Source: Rhodamnia argentea
Lineage: Eukaryota > Streptophyta > Magnoliopsida > Myrtales > Myrtaceae
Direction of reading: 5' to 3'
Assembly: GCF_020921035.1 (NCBI RefSeq)
Contig: NC_063152.1
Span: forward strand, 31,185,903 to 31,249,902
Length of the DNA: 64,000 nt
This document shows, one piece after another, positions 22,701 to 34,671 of this stretch; position 1 is the stretch's first letter, and every line of letters starts with the position of its first letter. Position numbers and translations under genes: made by a program. The notes below the pieces were generated by a model, which made no database searches, was not told the DNA's origin, and saw nothing but the letters and a program-made list of their open reading frames with translations.

Positions 22701-24275
22701 CCCGACCATTAATCTATCCCCGAAAATAAAAAAATCGACTGATGCACACAAAGGATTTTTTTTTTGTTCCAAGAAAAAAAAAAAAACGAGAATCAGAAAC
22801 ATTGCCAAAAATGCCCATCGAAGAATCTACTCTCATAAATAAAGACAGACTACAAAAAAAAAAAAAAAAAAAATCCAAAAGAGTGCTCAAATTTGAAAAT
22901 TCAAAGTGAAACAACCCAATTCAAACTAAACAATAACTGATTAAACATTTAAACTAGCAAAATGACGACTTCACGAATTGCATGTTAATATTCGAGATAA
23001 GAAGATTTTCGTTCAAATAAAGCACTCGATGAAGTGTTAATCTATGATTTTAAAGCTAAAATCGGCTAAAAAAGAGGACTTCACACGTATTACAAATTAA
23101 CATAGTGAAGAGGGTTAACGGGGAAACTACAAAAACGAGACAAAAAAAATCGCTTTTTAACTCATACATAAACATAGATATAAGTATAGCTCCTGTTGTA
23201 TTATAAGGACATAAAAGGTATTAACAGTGGAATTAAACTTGAGTTGATCCAAGTAGAGATGTCAAACTCTAGAAAAGAAAACCTTTGATCGAGCAAATGG
23301 GCCACCTTGAAAAAGTAAAGGACAATTTGAACAAAGCACCACAAAAGTGATATAAGAAAGATCATTGTGGCTTTGAAGAACCCTTAGTAAAAGTGGAGAC
23401 TTTCGGAGGATAAAAGATTTCGATTTCTCCCCTTTTTCACTTTGCTCAAGCCGGCACGATCATGTGGAAGTTGAACCAATCCATAGATCTCCAGATCCTG
23501 CTTTTCTCCTCGCCTTTTTGACCACGGTTAACCCCGCACATACTCTTCTCGCAAATAAAGTGCCGTAAGTTTGACAGACTAGCTAGTTCGATGTATTGAA
23601 TACGAAATTTTCACGAGTCTAATTAAAGCGGTCTCTTCTCTTTACTGAGGAAAACGCTGCCCCTTCATGTTCGCCGTCTCCTGCTCTCAAATTGTCGTCC
23701 ATTTTAGGGTCGGGTCTTCCTTCCATGCTCTCTTCAAACGAAATTTGGCGCATTTTTGAATTGTTCGATAGTGGCAACTGCCGACTTTTTCCATGTCAAA
23801 TCCTTTTCCACCCTTTCGAGAAGCACCAACGTCAGTTCCCTCCCCAACCCCCTTTTTTCCATCTCAATCATGACGAGAATGGTGGAGAGATTACGCATCA
23901 CATCAGCCCCGCAAAATGGTCTCAATCAAATCAAAAAAATTACATCATTTCCCGTCATGATGACGTCATTATTTGCAGTCCTTTATACTTTGATGGGAAT
24001 AGATGAATAAGTGTACCTCTATGCCACGTTGCTAGGGAGTAGAGAAGAGAATGGTTAGTTGGCAACCAACGCCCTTTTGAATGCACGTGCATTGACAAGG
24101 ATGGCCACGTAATGTGGTCCATGTGGACCACCCCGTGCTGTGCATGCTCAAAAATTTACAAGTTGGCAAACCTAATTTTTCCTCGTGCCTTATGCGATAG
24201 AGGAATCCAACCCCTAAGATCCAGTTTCTTAGTTGAAATCATTACACTAGGAAAACCATCTTAACATAATGATTT

Positions 24276-24389
24276 AGCCAATTCAAATGATAGGAATTTA
24301 GTATGAAACTTTGTATATTTCACGAACCGAGAAGCCAATTCAAATGATAGGAATTTAGTATGGAACTTTGTATATTTCACAAACCGACA
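24276..24389. repeat. Recent tandem duplication, 57-bp unit, two copies
   Basis: Two near-identical units beginning AGCCAATTCAAATGATAGG at 24276 and 24333. They differ at only two or three positions, so the duplication is recent. Confidence 0.9.
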
Positions 24390-24797
24390 ATTAATACGAC
24401 TAATTGTACGTAAAAACCGATAATTTCGCATATTTCTTGTGTTATCGGAGTGTTCGGCGCTGATCAGATCTTGCTTTTAATGAAAACATCGGAACTTCCT
24501 TCTAGCGGATAAGTATGTGACTAGACATTTGGGATTCTCTATCCTTAAATCTTGGAAGAACAAGAGAGACAAGGAGAGAGGATGTCCGTCTTTGTTCTGC
24601 CCCCACTAGGCTGTGGTCCTCTTTCATTTCCTAGATTATTAATCAGTCGCTTTTGCCACCATTATGAGCAATGTATGGAACTTCTGCATGGAATCCCATG
24701 GAACCAAATTATTATAGAACAAAACAGATGGAAGAGAAGACGACGAAAGATGATTTTAATGTTTGCCAACATGTTCCAGATATAATGCATTTTTAAA

Positions 24798-25379
24798 GGG
24801 AAAGTAATAAAAAAAGTCATAGATCTATTATACTTGTACTAATTCAGTCATAAACATTTTATTTTGTTAATTTAGGCTTAAATCTTTTGACGATTTTTCA
24901 ATATAGTCCATATAATCAATTTTGACCGAAAATCATTAATGTGGACGTTGATCATTCTATGTGGTACCATCGGCACCGACATGGATAGTATTTCTAATTT
25001 TTTTCTATTTTTAATTATTTTTTTCTTTGTGGTGGCCGACTAGGGTTGTGGCCTTCGCCTATGGTCGGCGCGGGTGATCCTCGCCTGGCCCTCTTTGGGC
25101 ATCGTTGGTGGTCGACCATCTCTTGAGACATGCCATCAGCAAAAAAGAAAAAGAAAAGAGTGAAAAAAATATGAAAATTTTCAATTTTTTTTAAAAAATT
25201 GTCAACCTTAGCACCGGTATGCCACATAGAATGGGACTATGTCAGCTTTTTCCAGTCAAAATTAATCGGAATGACTACATTAACAAATTGTCAAAAGGGT
25301 TGAATTGACACAATTAAAAGATTTAAAATTAAATTGGCAAAAATGTAATAATTTTACGAATTTTTTAGTAATTTCCTCC
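24798..25379. mobile_element. MULE-like non-autonomous element with a perfect 9-bp target duplication
   Basis: A 582-bp element. ATTTTTAAA occurs immediately outside both ends (24789-24797 and 25380-25388). The ends are long imperfect inverted repeats: GGGAAAGTAAT at the left, GGAGGAAATTACT read inward from the right, followed on both sides by the family's AATTTAGG/CCAATTTAG phrases. A 9-bp duplication is the hallmark of Mutator-like elements. The GC-rich centre (about 25025-25140) has no intact gene. It belongs to the same family as the elements at 32.3, 33.6, 36.7 and 37.8 kb. Confidence 0.8.
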
Positions 25380-26199
25380 ATTTTTAAATGAGCTGATTCG
25401 GCCGTATCTGAAATGTCCCATTCAATAATGATTATTCGACAAAGCTTAAAAAAATTAGGCTGCTTCATTTGAATTTCGTCCTCGAGCCATTGTCAAAGCA
25501 CGACATTTACATAAAACAAAAAAGCTGTGTCGCAGCAGCATAACGGTTGAAGCTGCCCAAGAAAAAGTACCCACCAACCCCACTTTTCTATCGCCATAAA
25601 AGACTGATGTTCCTTCATATTCTATGTGATTATCATATCAGTTATCTAAATTGCAATTAGTTTAGGAGACCAGCAGGGAATCCAAGGCTGCTGAAGAATT
25701 ATAGGTTTGTCCCCTTCGCGAGTTAGGAAACAAAGCGATAGACACATCGCGTCCATGGTCGCGTACGTGAAGTCAGCTTTCGGACAGTTGTTTTTTCTGT
25801 CCTGTCGTTCGAGGAAGAACGTGTGCGATCGTCGAGGGATGCGTCCGGCTTTCGGATAGCATTCGAGATGGTCGTATTACGAGTCCGTTTCTACGTCGGA
25901 AGCAGAATCGGGTAGTCCTTTTGAGGGACCAGTTTGGCATTTCCCAGAAACCCTTATCCTCCTTCAGTACGTAACGAGGGAAATAGCCGATATGTGATTT
26001 CCGTTCTACTCTGTTCCCTCCCTCGTATGGCTAAGTTCATGACTTGGTCTTAGCTTCTTGACCACGGAGCGAAGGTCGCGCTGTGCATAAGAAGTGAAAA
26101 ATCGCAGCTTACGTACCTTGTTTGCTGCATGAGACATAATGCGTAAACTTCATTAGGGTTTGATTAGTTAAGTTCGTTTGCCGACTATGAATTAGACAG

Positions 26200-26500
26200 T
26201 CAAACGAATAGATTGGGTGGAGTCTAAAATGGTCGATCTAAATAGACCTAATCACACGCAATACAAATCTAGCGACTCTTACCCAATATGATCCATATCT
26301 CTAAAACGCTTTCATATTCAATTCAATTTAAGAAAACTTTATAGACCCAAACCGAGGTGAGAATGCGGAGTGAATAAATGTGGGATCGAGTGAGGGTGAA
26401 AGAGAATGAAGAGAGAGTCATAAAGGTATGTAGAATCTAATTAAGTAAGTTGTAAATTTATCTATGACCTATTTAACACCCAAAATACATTTAAACTCAT
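26200..26500. repeat. Dispersed repeat, inverted counterpart of 6040-6330
   Basis: Contains GAATGAAGAGAGAGTCATA and CCTATTTAACACCCAAAAT, the reverse complements of landmarks in the 6.0-6.3 kb repeat. Non-coding. Confidence 0.4.
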
Positions 26501-27667
26501 TTGTTGAATATAATTACCCCATATAATAAATAGCTTACTCCATCATACATTATTCAAGAAATGAATTTACGATCCATTTTGATGGATCTACTGCGAACTG
26601 AAGATCACTCATGTTCTTGAATAGGGTTTTTGAATTTGAAATTCCTTTGTCGGCAAAAGTTTCCAAAAAAACTCCTATGTTTGGTACTATGTAAGATGGA
26701 CTGTAGTCAACAACACATGCCATGTGGGGTTGCCACACTAAATTAGTTACCCCATCAAGACCGCCAAAGTTAGGTCTTCCCACCAATCAATCCTCTGACT
26801 TTTCCACCCCCAGGAAAATGAAAAACAACAGCAAGTTTTAGGAATTTTTTGTCGAAGAGCATGATGGATATAACTAATTATAACATAAAAAAGCAATCTC
26901 CTCTCCGGGAACCGTTGGTGCAAAAAAAAAAAAAAATGCTTTAAAAAGGATGAAGACGAATGTGGAGAGTTTCCCACCTAATTTGAAAATTCAACCCCGC
27001 CTCAGCTCTTTATTTTCCATGCCACAGCGCCGAAAGTGAAAAAACCCACGTAAATTCCGATGTAATGATACTCGATTCGATTCGATTGATGCTTGGGAGC
27101 TACTTTACTTATAGGTAGAAGGGGAACACCTAATTAAGCCCTTCCAAGGCGCGCATCTTAAAGGCAAACTTGATCGAGCGAGCGGACCAACCGGACCGTG
27201 GATGATTCGGTTTAACTGTCTTACTCAACCTCGTCCATAAACGAAACCAGAGAATTCTTGGAGTTGGTTTCGAGCCGTACGACATGGCTACGTTTTCCCA
27301 CCCATGAACATTCGGGCCCATCATATTGAATAATTCAAATATAGCGCAACCCATTCATTTTAAAAATTTAATTTTGAGCTATCTTGTTGGTCCGTCCCCA
27401 AAAAAATTAAAAGGGTCTAACGACCTTTTGCATAAAAAGGAGCGTCTTGTCAATTTTTTCTCGTCCCTTTTGTTCTTCGTTTATTAGTTTGTAAGGATCT
27501 CATCTTTTTCTAAGGAAAAGTTGTGAATCAAAAGTAATTTTTTGCACTAGACACTATTATGGTAACTAATTTAGGCGTCTTTCAAAAATGAACTCGATGC
27601 TACAGATTTAAGAGCTCGTTCTATATTCGCTGATGCCAGAAAACAGAAATATTTGCTAGTGATAATT

Positions 27668-27975
27668 CGGTTTCTTTTTTTTTTAATAACAACACGAGCA
27701 TCCGAATCTTTCGACTCGACTAATCTCTCGAGATACACGCAAGCTATCCCCTCCCGTACGTCGAGTATGGCTCCATCCATGGGGTGGCAGATTTGGCCTC
27801 GAAAGTTAACACAAATGGATGATGCCGTGATTTGAATGCAATTTCCCCGTTTGATCCTGACCGAGAGATTAATCCCTCGGCCGGCTACTTAGGTTTGAAG
27901 TTAAGTTTGCATGTCGCGAGATTCGAACCCCGACCTTTAACGCGAGAGGCACCACGCAACCACTTTGCCTGCTAG
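27668..27975 (-). mobile_element. tRNA-derived SINE (about 300 bp) on the minus strand
   Basis: Reading the minus strand from about 27975, a box A (GCAGGCAAAGTGG) is followed after about 30 nt by a box B (GGTTCGAATCTC, near 27918-27929). These are the internal RNA polymerase III promoter elements of a tRNA-derived SINE. The body runs to a TGTTATT-plus-A-run tail at about 27685-27670. Imperfect direct repeats (GCTAGTGATAATT at 27655-27667 and GCTAGGATATTT at 27971-27982) may be the target duplication. It does not fold as a functional tRNA because sequence continues far beyond the 3' stem. Confidence 0.75.
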
Positions 27976-28555
27976 GATATTTATTTATTACGAAATGGAA
28001 AACTACGGCGGAGAAGTTTCTCTGTCTTCCTCAGTTTTACCAGTTACAGTAGAGTAGTTTCGTCTGCGACGTGGAGAGGAATCACATTACCCAACTCTAC
28101 TTGCCCCCACGAGCGAGTGTGAATGAGCTGATTACTGCACAAAATCTGACGACAGCTTCTTTTCCTGGAAAGATCTCTTTTTTAGCTTTCAAAAGTTAGC
28201 AAATTTGAGGACCACCCTATCTCATCTCATCACCCTTCCGTAGAAATTTAAACTCAAATCAATCGAAATCCAAAGTGGCTGTAATGCTTAAATCCACTCC
28301 CAGTCTGATCCCGAGTCCAAGTGTGAATCCAGTCAGAAGGTGAAAGAAGAAGCGGCCATTCAATGCCCATCTCCTTTTGAAGTTTACTGCGCACCCTCTC
28401 TCTCTTTTTGCTCTCTCCTTCCTCGCCTTCGCTGGATCCCTCAGAAGCCAACAAAAGACCCGAGACCCGGACAAAAGGGAGCTGTTTCAGACTCTCAGTT
28501 CATTTATTCCACACACCCAGAATCAGAAAGCAAGAGAGATAGAAAAACGCAGGAC

Positions 28556-28603
28556 ATGGCCTTTTTCAGCTCCTGCTTCTACCTGAGAACGAGACGGATT
28601 TGA
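28556..28603 (+). other. Upstream open reading frame (15 codons) in the LRR-kinase leader
   Basis: An ATG at 28556 opens a 15-codon frame ending at 28601-28603, 43 nt before the main start. If transcription starts upstream of it, scanning ribosomes would meet it first, so it could damp translation of the kinase. The leader was not mapped, so this is an inference. Confidence 0.4.
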
Positions 28604-28646
28604 GCGGACGTCGGATCTTTTCCGTGTTTCGAGGACGGGGAGTGTA

Positions 28647-31344
28647 ATGGGGTTCGCCCATTTGCTCCTGATCGGTTTTGTTCTGCTCGCGCTTGATAGT
28701 AGAGGACTCGTTCGTGGGAATGCGGAGCTGGGGGCTCTCATGGAGATCAAGGCCTCTTTGGACCCGGAGAACAAGATTCTCACCTCGTGGACCAGTAACG
28801 GCGACCCCTGTGGCGGTTCGTTTGACGGGGTGGCTTGCAACGAGCGTCTGAAAGTGGCTAACATCTCGCTGCAAGGGATGGGCCTCGCGGGCAAGGTCTC
28901 TCCTGCAGTGGCTCAGCTTAAGTGCTTATCGGGCTTGTACTTGCATTACAATTCCTTGACTGGGGAGATTCCTAGAGAACTTGCTAACCTGACCGAGCTG
29001 ACAGATCTTTACCTCAACGTGAATTATTTGACTGGGAGAGTACCTTCTGAAATCGGAAGCATGGCTAGCCTTCAAGGTGAGTTCTGTTTTGCTTGACGTG
29101 TTTTGAACACGCGTGCTGTGTTTTTTAGCAGATGAGATGGTTGAGACACTTTTCTTTGGCATCTAATCTTTTTAATAATCTGGCTTTTGAGTTCTTGTTC
29201 TCGTCCTTTTCAGTGCTACAGCTATGTTGTAATCGGCTTAATGGTACTATTCCCCCGGAAATGGGATCCTTGAAGAAGCTGAGCGTTCTTGCCTTGCAGC
29301 ATAACAAATTATCCGGTGATATTCCTGTTGGCTTGGGCAATTTGCAGACCTTAAAGAGGCTTGACTTGAGCTTTAATCAGTTTACCGGTCAGATCCCGGT
29401 GAAAGTAGCTAACATTCCAGAACTGCAGGCTCTTGATGTACAAAACAATTCTCTTTCTGGACTTGTCCCTCCTGGTGAGTTCAGTTCCCCAGTCCCTGCT
29501 TTTCGTTCAGTGTTTTTCTTTTCCCTCCCTCTTTCAAACAATTGCTGTGACTTTGAATGATGAATCTTTCTCATTTAGCTTGTTTCCTAGGATTAACTGA
29601 AGTGTGTTTATGTATGTTGAAGCTCTGAAGAAATTGGAGGAGGGGTTTCAATATCAGAATAACACAGGTCTATGCGGATTTGGATTTCCTTTGCTTAGAA
29701 ATTGCAACGGTCTCGATGACGCGAATGTCAATGATTTACAGCCCATCGGACTGAACACGAACAAGACTGTTCCGATCCCACAGACAGCAAATGTGAAGGC
29801 ACATTGCAACCGACGCCATTGCTCAAGTCCATCGAAACTCCCACAAGCAGCTCTTGTTGCTGGGATTGTCTCTGTCACAGTCACATTGGTCGGTGCAGGA
29901 CTTCTAACATCCTATCGATATCGTAGAGGGAAACAAAAGATTGGTAGTACAGCTGATGCTTCTGATAGCAGGCTTAGTAGTGACCACTCGAAAGACTTAT
30001 ACAGCAGAAGTGCATCTCCCCTCGTCTGCCTCGAGTATTCTAGTGGATGGGATCCTCTGGATGATGGCCGCTATGGAAATGGACTATCCCTGCAGGCGCC
30101 TAGGTACACCTTGGAAGAAGTTGAGTCGGCGACCCAATACTTTTCGGAGGTTAATTTGTTGGGAAGGAGCACCTTTTCATCTGTCTACAGAGGCATACTG
30201 AGGGATGGGACTCCTGTGGCTATCAGGAGCATCAATGTGACAAGCTGCAAATCGGAGGAAGCCGAGTTTGTGAACGGACTAAATTTGGTGACTTCGCTAA
30301 GGCATCAAAACCTCATTAGATTGAGAGGTGTTTGTTGCTCAAAAGGCAGGGGTGAATGCTTTCTCGTGTATGATTTCGCCCCCAAGGGTACCCTTTCGCA
30401 ATATCTCGATTTAGAAGATGGAAGCATCCAGGTTCTTGATTGGCCCACGAGGGTTTCTATCATCAAAGGAACTGCTGAGGGTAAGTCTTACTTTCTTTTC
30501 AGATCTTAAAGAGAGCTTTCTGGTTTTCCTTTACTTCAGTTGTTGGAACTTTTTTCTCTAGCTTAATGCTTCTAAGTCTTTAAATTGAGAAGTACCAACT
30601 ACCAAGCGCATTTACCCAGTTCATTAAGTTCTCTTGAAGTTTTGGACATTCACTTCTGGCCTTCTGGCTTCATGGGTGGCTTAAATTCTTCTGAAACCTA
30701 AAAATCTTGCACTTGGTTTTTTACTCAACAACTCATCAGGAGAAGCGTTTGAAACATCAGTGGGATGAATTGACTGGTCATTTCTGGACAAAGAGCCCCT
30801 CTTCCTGAATTCGTTTCCTGTCCAATCTAATGAGTAATCTTTGTATTTTATCCGAGCAGGTATCGGATACCTACACAGCAGTGAAGCCGACAGGCCTGCA
30901 GTTGTTCACCAAAACATATCTGTTGAGAAGATTCTCATTGACCAGCAGCTCAACCCACTGATAATGGATTCTGGGCTTCCAAAGCTTCTCGCCGACGATG
31001 TCATATACTCAGCTCTCAAGATTAGTGCTGCCATGGGTTATCTGGCGCCGGAGTACATTACGACAGGTCGTTTTACCGAGAAAAGCGATGTTTTCGCATT
31101 CGGAGTCATCATCTTCCAGATCCTCTCGGGTAAGCGACAACTTTCCAGCTCAATGCGGCTGGCGGCGGAGTCTTGCGCTTTCGAGAACTTTATCGATTGC
31201 AATCTGAAGGGAAACTTCACTGAACCTGAGGCGGCTATTCTCGGGAAGATTGCATTAGGTTGCACCAGTGAATTTCCCGACAGTAGACCTACTATAATCA
31301 GAGTGATCGAGGAACTAAATGATTGGCGCGTCCAGCATGGATGA
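28647..31344 (+). CDS. LRR receptor-like protein kinase, probable pseudokinase
   Basis: Four exons (28647-29076, 29214-29474, 29623-30480, 30860-31344), all junctions phase 1, giving 677 residues. There is a signal peptide (1-24), a Cys-containing LRR N-cap and about six plant-type LRRs. A membrane segment lies at about 304-327, then a Ser-rich juxtamembrane and a kinase domain from about 405. Signature positions are altered. The glycine loop keeps only its first Gly (GRSTFSSVYRG), the VAIK lysine is Arg (R432), HRD reads HQN (533-535), and DFG reads DSG (553-555). The APE-type motif (APEY) is kept. Length and architecture resemble the Arabidopsis At5g51560 type, recalled from memory. It likely signals as a scaffold rather than a catalyst. 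The acceptor at 29621-29622 is TTGAAG with a poor pyrimidine tract but is the only one keeping frame. Confidence 0.9.
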
Positions 31345-32321
31345 TTGTACATAGCCAATTTGCCCGAAGTTGCATCCATGGCGGCACCAATTTAACTGAA
31401 TGAGTTATCAAGCTCAGCGGCGCGACGGGGCAATGATGTATGATCCCTGAAGAATATACAGTGTAATCTTGTCCTAATGTATAACAGATCAGCTTTAACT
31501 TATATGTACTTTTTCTGTTCACCTGAGTCATAATCATTTTCATTTTCCCTTTTGTTGTAAGTAGTTACCATTTGAGTTGGTATCCTGATTTCAAACCTAT
31601 TAGAGCAGAACTATCCCATTCTCTCCAACATCGATACACAACGACAGACGGTTCTGCTCTCGAACTTAACTGCCGATACCGGAAGTTTCATCTCCTGGCT
31701 TTTTTCTTGAAGCTATTCCAAGGAGTGCCTCGTATGGCACTGCTGAAGTCCAGCTGCAGTGCCAGTCCTGGAAAGTCACATCTCTGGGGACAGCGATTCG
31801 ATTCGGTCCCTATAGTCCTCCACGGTTCACAGGTTTCGCAAGCACCTCGGGCTGAATTACACTCAAACTTGGGATTTGCAAACTCAAGTAAGGTCCGATG
31901 AACGTCGGGTTTGAGATCGTGAGATCTTCACGCAGTTCTTGCACCAGATATACTGCCATGTTAGCGATTCTTTACTCTCCTAAGCCGATGCGAGCATCCG
32001 CTCTCGATGACGACGGTTACTACTGCTGCAACTTAGCATTGCATCTTGTTGGTTCGCTAGTGAAATGCTCAGTGAGCGAACGGGCAAATTGCTCTTGCTC
32101 TTCTTTTGTTTCCCCTGTTTCATGAAAATTTGGTTGGATGGGGCCGTGGACTCGGAGGGTTGGGCTGCGCAGAATGAAAGACATCAGAGATGATATATTC
32201 TCATATTATGTTCTTCTAAATGAGTCTACATTTATGGTTTTCATCCATCATCGAAGCACAATTTAAAGTTCCGTTTATTTTGTGAAAAATGAGTGATTTG
32301 AAAAATATATCTATCACTCCT

Positions 32322-32606
32322 CGAAATAATTGTCCAAAAAATTCCAAACCTATTGTACGATTATCAATTCAGTGCTAAACCTTTCGATTGTGCCAATTTA
32401 GTCCTAAACTTACTATCGATTCACCCAATTATTCAAACAATAGATTTATAACTAAATTGTCAAAACTTCAAAAGGCGTAAGATAAAATTGACATAATTGA
32501 AAAGTTTATGATTAAATTGGCAAATCGTCAATATGTTTAGGACTAAATTGCTATAATTGAATTGGCTACCGTATAATAGTTTTATGACTTTTTGAACAGT
32601 TTTTCC
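32322..32606. mobile_element. Small TIR element, AAATTGGCA family copy C
   Basis: About 285 bp, essentially two inverted arms. The left arm runs CGAAATAATTGTCCAAAAA through TTTCGATTGTGCCAATTTAG; the right arm, read inward, runs GGAAAAACTGTTCAAAAAG through GCAATTTAGTCC. Flanks ATCACTCCT and ATCACGTCC look like a decayed 9-bp target duplication. No GC-rich core: a deletion derivative of the larger family members. Confidence 0.65.
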
Positions 32607-33582
32607 ATCACGTCCCCAATAGGGAGCCGATTTAGCTGTTCCTTTTTTTTTTTTCTTCTCAAAATCATCCTTGTTTGTCAACCAAATTTCTAAAGCTCGG
32701 ATTCGATCTCGGGTAGTCTCCAAGGTGCATCGTGCTTGATCCACAACAACGAACCCAAAGGCAGGGCCGCCACCCTCGGTTGCTAGGTTGCCGCTGCATT
32801 ATTTTCCTTATCATTAAAATTTCATGTAAAATATTTTGGATCTCGTCCCCGAGATTAAGATCTAGCAATTCTTTCTAATCATGCTCCCTTAATCTTAACT
32901 TTTTCCAATTTTTCACTGATTAAGCTGCTTCACGAGCAAGGGGTTGCGCTCATTTAAGTGGCAAAATGTTAACGTACGTTCTGATATATACACGAGTCCT
33001 CTTATAGATCCTGAGAAAATTCAGTTGCCAAAGACACTGATCGTGAGATTTAATGACCAATTGACCATCACTGCCTACATGCATACGTATGCAATACGTA
33101 TGTATACACGTATTATTTTAATAAAATGCATGACGAACGCGAAAATTTAAAAAAAAGAGAGAAGTAGTCACTTTCGGCCAGCACAGGCTCGTGTTATTCG
33201 AGGAAAAATATGAAACCAAAAAAAAAAATGTTCCAGCTTGTTTTTCACGCAAGGCACGAAAGGACAGTGGTGCTTGTGTCTGCATTGTCACCACTTGTCG
33301 GATTGTTTATTGTCAAGTTTAATGCAAATCATAATACTTCATAAGCAAAAGTCAAACCCTTCTCGACTAAATTAAGCAGCTAACTATGGTAAGGAAGAAT
33401 TTTATTAGCTCATCGTTATTAATAGTTCCAAATTGTCGTATTCGGGTTAAGTTCACCAGATACGGGCATGTGATAAGGTCTAGAGAAACATAAATCTTTC
33501 TTTATTTATATGATCGCCGCCTTCCCTTTTTTAGTTTCCTTCTTGTGCAATAACATCAAGTAGACTGCAATGCCAAATTTTG

Positions 33583-34418
33583 CGGTAAAATTGTCTAACA
33601 AGTCCTAATCTATAGTATTGGCATCATGCGGTTCTAAATCTTTCAATTGTGTTAATTTAGTCCCGAACCTTTTGACATTTTGTCAACATTTGGGCATCAT
33701 ACGTGATATGACTAACGCCGACATATATAACTTCTAATTTTTTAAAAAATATTTCAAAAACTTTTTATGGATTCTTATTGTTTCTTTCAATATTTTCTTT
33801 TCTTTCTTTTTGCTTCATAGGGCTAGCGTGGCCGTTGGCAACCTCCGCCGGCTCCCGGGCGAGGGGCGCAAAGCCCTAGTTGGTCACGGGCGTTGTGAGC
33901 CCTCACCTCATTGGAACTAGTGAGGGTGTCGCGAGCCTTCTTTCACCCTTGCTATGGCTAGCGAGGGCCCGGGTGAGGGTCGTGGTGCCTTCGCCACCCA
34001 CAACAAGGGCTTCATGGTCCTTGCCCTATAGCCGGCAAGGGTCGCTAGCCCTTGCCTAGTGGCGAGCAAAGGTCTCTAGCCCTCGAAAAATGTCCGGCGG
34101 CCCAAGTGAAGAATAAAAAGAAAAGAAAAAGAAAAAAAGAAATTAATAAAATATGTGGAAAATTTTGAAAAATAAAAAAAATTGTTACTTTAGCGATGAT
34201 TGTGCCAAGCGGGATTGCCAGATAAACTGGTACACCATGTCGTTGATTTTCAATCAAAATTAGTCAGATAGACTACATTGATAATTTGTTGAAATGTTCA
34301 AGACAAATTTGGTAATTTTTAAAAGGTTTAGGATCAAATTGACACAATTAAAAAAAAATGACTTAAGATGGAATTGACTGTTGTATAATAGGTTTAGGAC
34401 TTTTTGGGTAATTTTTCC
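33583..34418. mobile_element. TIR element with GC-rich core, AAATTGGCA family copy D
   Basis: About 836 bp. The arms carry CAATTGTGTTAATTTAGTCC on the left and AAAGGTTTAGGATCAAATTG on the right. The core (about 33820-34090) is GC-rich with repeated GGCGAGGG, GCCCTAG and CCGGC words on both strands. It has no intact reading frame of a known family. Flanks CAAATTTTG and TAAAATTTG match at seven of nine positions, a possible decayed target duplication. Confidence 0.6.
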
Positions 34419-34611
34419 TAAAATTTGTAGGAGTTTCAGAAGTTCATGCGGTTGACAGTCTCGAGGTTTCGAAGTCACCAAGCAAGAAAGGAAAACAAAC
34501 CGTCAAATGGACAATACATGCATAAACCATCAAACGGACAAGCCAAGTGATAGTGAGTGAACCAGTAAGTCAAATCTGACCAAAAAAAAAAAAAAACCAG
34601 TAAGTCAATGG

Positions 34612-34626
<15 letters not shown>

Positions 34627-34667
<41 letters not shown>
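34627..34667. repeat. (TA)n microsatellite, about 20 units
   Basis: Uninterrupted TA dinucleotides bordered by TATAAATA and TTTATGTGTATATG. Likely length-variable. Confidence 0.95.

Positions 34668-34671
<4 letters not shown>

Larger units (their letters stand above)
20023..28555. other. Gene-free, repeat-rich stretch
   Basis: Left end: 5' flank of the NYN gene with a GA microsatellite. Then GGAACC/CCGGTT-rich repeats (about 21.33-22.05 kb), a GCGTTTGGTA-type repeat with a GC-rich centre (about 22.29-22.70 kb), a 57-bp tandem duplication (24276-24389), a MULE-like element (24798-25379), a dispersed repeat (26.2-26.5 kb) and a SINE (27668-27975). Nothing looks like a protein-coding gene. Frames at 23.7-24.0 kb are open on both strands but show no family. 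Confidence 0.5.
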
